A stretch of DNA of 7,096 bases from assembly GCA_016234425.1 (NCBI GenBank), contig JACRCA010000237.1, positions 1 to 7,096 of the forward strand, given 5' to 3'. A model generated the notes under the pieces. The model saw nothing but the letters and a program-made list of their open reading frames with translations, had not been told where the DNA came from and did not search any database. The position numbers and the translations under genes were made by a program. How positions within the stretch are numbered: position 1 is the stretch's first letter; each line of letters starts with the position of its first letter. The DNA is from Deltaproteobacteria bacterium. Lineage in GTDB: Bacteria; Desulfobacterota; SM23-61. Positions 5,285-7,096 of this stretch are shown here, piece after piece.

Positions 5285-7096
5285 TCATCTTGAATCCGGT
5301 CCATGGGCAAGGAAGTGGGAAAAGGTGGGCAAGGATTTCCATACCACTAAGAGGCTCACGGCGTAAAGAAACGCAGCCAAAAAAAATACGGTCTGGAATC
5401 CCCAGGCGAGGGCTATGATTACGGGAAGAATGGCGCCCAAAACGGATGCGCAACCATTGGCACACCAGGCCCAGGGGACAAAAAATTGCCATTGCGAACC
5501 CACCAACCGAATGCCCAGAGGAAACGGCATCCCCATTAAGAGCCCGAGAGGGGCGATCAAAAAGATCGTAATTACCTGCCGGAAGAACAGCGGATTCCCC
5601 TGAAATATCGGTAGCACCTGGGGCAAGAAGAAAGGGTAAAGGAATATTAGGCTCCCAGCTAAAATGAGAACAAGCTTTAGCCCACCAGGGGTGCGCAGAT
5701 CTACTCGCATGGAGAGGCGGCTTCCAATCCCGGCAAATACGAGCAAGGAAAAGATGACCAGAGAGACCGAAAAGATGGGGTGACCCAGGAAAAGGATAAA
5801 CCTTTGAATCAGGGAGATCTCCACGAACATGAAACCAAGACCCAGGGCCGTGAAGTAAATCAGCCAGAGGAACGGCTGCCCCCAAGGGATCCTTAGTTTT
5901 TGCTCATTCAGCCTCCTTAGGATCAACGGCAAAACAATAAAAAGAATGCTCAGCAAGAGAGCTTGGAAAAAAACGATGGGGACCAGGTATCCTCCCTCGA
6001 TCAGGATCTGCCACTTTTCTCCAGCCAGGCGGTAGACTTCACCCAGGTAGCTCCACCTGAAATAATGATGAAAAAATGGTCGGTCATCGGTTACTGGACT
6101 CACGTCGAAAGGATAAATCGAATAATACTCTTCTCTGTTGCGATGTACCTTTTGCATACTCCTAAAATATAGGGGAGTGGCATAGCGGTTATAAATGTTT
6201 GCTTCTTTTTCAGGCATTCCGGGGTAATAGACCAGATCAAACCGCAACCCCTGGCAGAAAGACTTGAGGGCCTGGATCTCTTCTGCCTGAATGGGCTCTT
6301 TTTTTACCATCAGGGAGAACGTGCCCCAGGAGCGATAGGCCAGAAGATAATCACCGGGATTCTTTCCTGCCCGCTCCAGGGCTTCCTTGACTACCGAAAC
6401 CAGGCGTAGTTCTGCCCGGGGCGGAGGAACAAGATAGAGGTTTATGAAAATGAAACCCCTGGGGTTGAGGGCCTGCAAATAATCCTGAATCGCTTCTGTG
6501 GTAAGCCGATAGTCCTCGTGCAGGCTAGAGAGTCCCGTGGAAGAAGCCCCCAGACTTTCAGTTAGAGGAAGGACAATCAGATCAAAAGGCCGGGGTCCTC
6601 TGCGTACATAGCTTCTTCCATCGTCCACCACTACCTGGATTTCCTGACGAAGGTAAATCGCCCCGGAATATTCCCGATATTTTTTCTTCAGAAGCTCAAC
6701 GATCGTCGGGTTGACTTCCACAGCCACGACTTCTTTTGCCTGATGGTGCAGGGCGTTAAGTACCTCCAGACCCCCCATCGGCTCAAAAATCAACACCCGG
6801 TCAGGCTTTATGATCTGAAATGGAAAGGAAGAGGGAAGAAAATTGATGAATTTGAGTTCTTCTTTCTCCCTAAACCTTGTGATGGGATTCAAGCGATCGC
6901 CGTCTACTGCGAGACCCAGTTGTGGCGGAAGGGGTTCTAAATACTCCAGGCTCAACCCGGGAGCCGTGCGCGCCGCCGGACTCTCCAAAACATCCACCCT
7001 GGAGAAGACATTCCAATGGGTTTCCAGCAGGCGCGCGTCCGGGAAGAGCAGAGCTACGTTGAGGGCCTTGTAAGGAGAAAGGCGCAGGTTCAGGGG
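5285..7096 (-). CDS. Spermidine-synthase-like membrane protein (5' end outside window)
   Basis: The frame is open to the right edge: 33 codons precede the GTG at 6995-6997 and look genuine (LSPYKALNVALLFPDARLLE), so that GTG is not the start. Of 603 visible residues, about 95-290 carry a SAM-binding-type Rossmann domain. It has VLIFEPMGGLEVL (101-113), VVAVEVNPTIVELL (123-136) with the acidic ribose-binding position, and VVVDDGRSYV (155-164) followed by FDLIVL. A TDDRPFF motif (336-342) is followed by about six or more membrane segments from residue 370 to 586. This architecture belongs to the membrane-fused SpeE-like proteins, whose substrates are mostly unproven. Motif I reads EPMGG, not the usual GxGGG, so true spermidine synthesis is doubtful. 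More helices may lie upstream, off the window. Its TGA stop is at 5285-5287. Confidence 0.85.
   Translation of the reverse strand, partial: PLNLRLSPYKALNVALLFPDARLLETHWNVFSRVDVLESPAARTAPGLSLEYLEPLPPQLGLAVDGDRLNPITRFREKEELKFINFLPSSFPFQIIKPDRVLIFEPMGGLEVLNALHHQAKEVVAVEVNPTIVELLKKKYREYSGAIYLRQEIQVVVDDGRSYVRRGPRPFDLIVLPLTESLGASSTGLSSLHEDYRLTTEAIQDYLQALNPRGFIFINLYLVPPPRAELRLVSVVKEALERAGKNPGDYLLAYRSWGTFSLMVKKEPIQAEEIQALKSFCQGLRFDLVYYPGMPEKEANIYNRYATPLYFRSMQKVHRNREEYYSIYPFDVSPVTDDRPFFHHYFRWSYLGEVYRLAGEKWQILIEGGYLVPIVFFQALLLSILFIVLPLILRRLNEQKLRIPWGQPFLWLIYFTALGLGFMFVEISLIQRFILFLGHPIFSVSLVIFSLLVFAGIGSRLSMRVDLRTPGGLKLVLILAGSLIFLYPFFLPQVLPIFQGNPLFFRQVITIFLIAPLGLLMGMPFPLGIRLVGSQWQFFVPWAWCANGCASVLGAILPVIIALAWGFQTVFFLAAFLYAVSLLVVWKSLPTFSHFLAHGPDSR

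Noticed and set aside
5232..5885. Long minus-strand frame of 217 codons
   Set aside because: It is a shadow of the spermidine-synthase-like gene in another frame. The translated sequence shows no domain, while the main frame shows clear membrane helices.
1..7096. CRISPR array, tRNA or rRNA genes
   Set aside because: No regularly spaced repeats and no cloverleaf or rRNA-like segments were seen on reading both strands.

Overview
The window looks like an accessory stretch of a bacterial chromosome, probably from a Desulfobacterota (deltaproteobacterial) or related anaerobic lineage. I infer this, with low confidence, from the mix of an oxalate/formate-type MFS carrier, a membrane-anchored spermidine-synthase-like protein, a REP-associated IS200-type transposase with REP-like repeats, and an attC-like site. 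Every convincing gene lies on the minus strand, so transcription runs from the right edge to the left.

Right part (about 4000-7096). A large membrane protein with a spermidine-synthase/methyltransferase-like domain runs off the right edge. After 127 bases comes the most unusual gene: a complete thiol peroxidase (Tpx-type peroxiredoxin) fused in frame behind about 165 residues of very lysine-rich, then coiled-coil, sequence. A strong hairpin terminator follows at 4012-4047. Next is a stand-alone SnoaL-like small protein with its own Shine-Dalgarno sequence.

Middle part (about 1730-3250), patchy and mobile. A brnT-brnA toxin-antitoxin operon with a 4-base overlap sits behind an inverted-repeat operator. 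It ends inside a 58-base structure that resembles an integron attC recombination site. Directly after that site, with its own ribosome-binding site, is a PD-(D/E)XK nuclease-like gene with a four-cysteine cluster, broken by a one-base frameshift. The layout gene - attC - gene, with a toxin-antitoxin pair as one cassette, suggests a remnant gene-cassette array without a visible integrase. The nuclease-like frame runs into the end of a 260-base element bounded by 20-base inverted repeats, which supplies its last codons and stop.

Left part (1-1640). A 12-helix MFS carrier with a TTG start is followed by a 229-base spacer holding two REP-like motifs, and then by the N-terminal third of a REP-associated (IS200/Y1-like) transposase cut by the left edge. 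The repeats in the window may belong to one or more families mobilised by such transposases, but that is inference.

The candidate for a new system is the basic coiled-coil/thiol-peroxidase fusion. The next most interesting points are the attC-like cassette junction and the inverted-repeat element.
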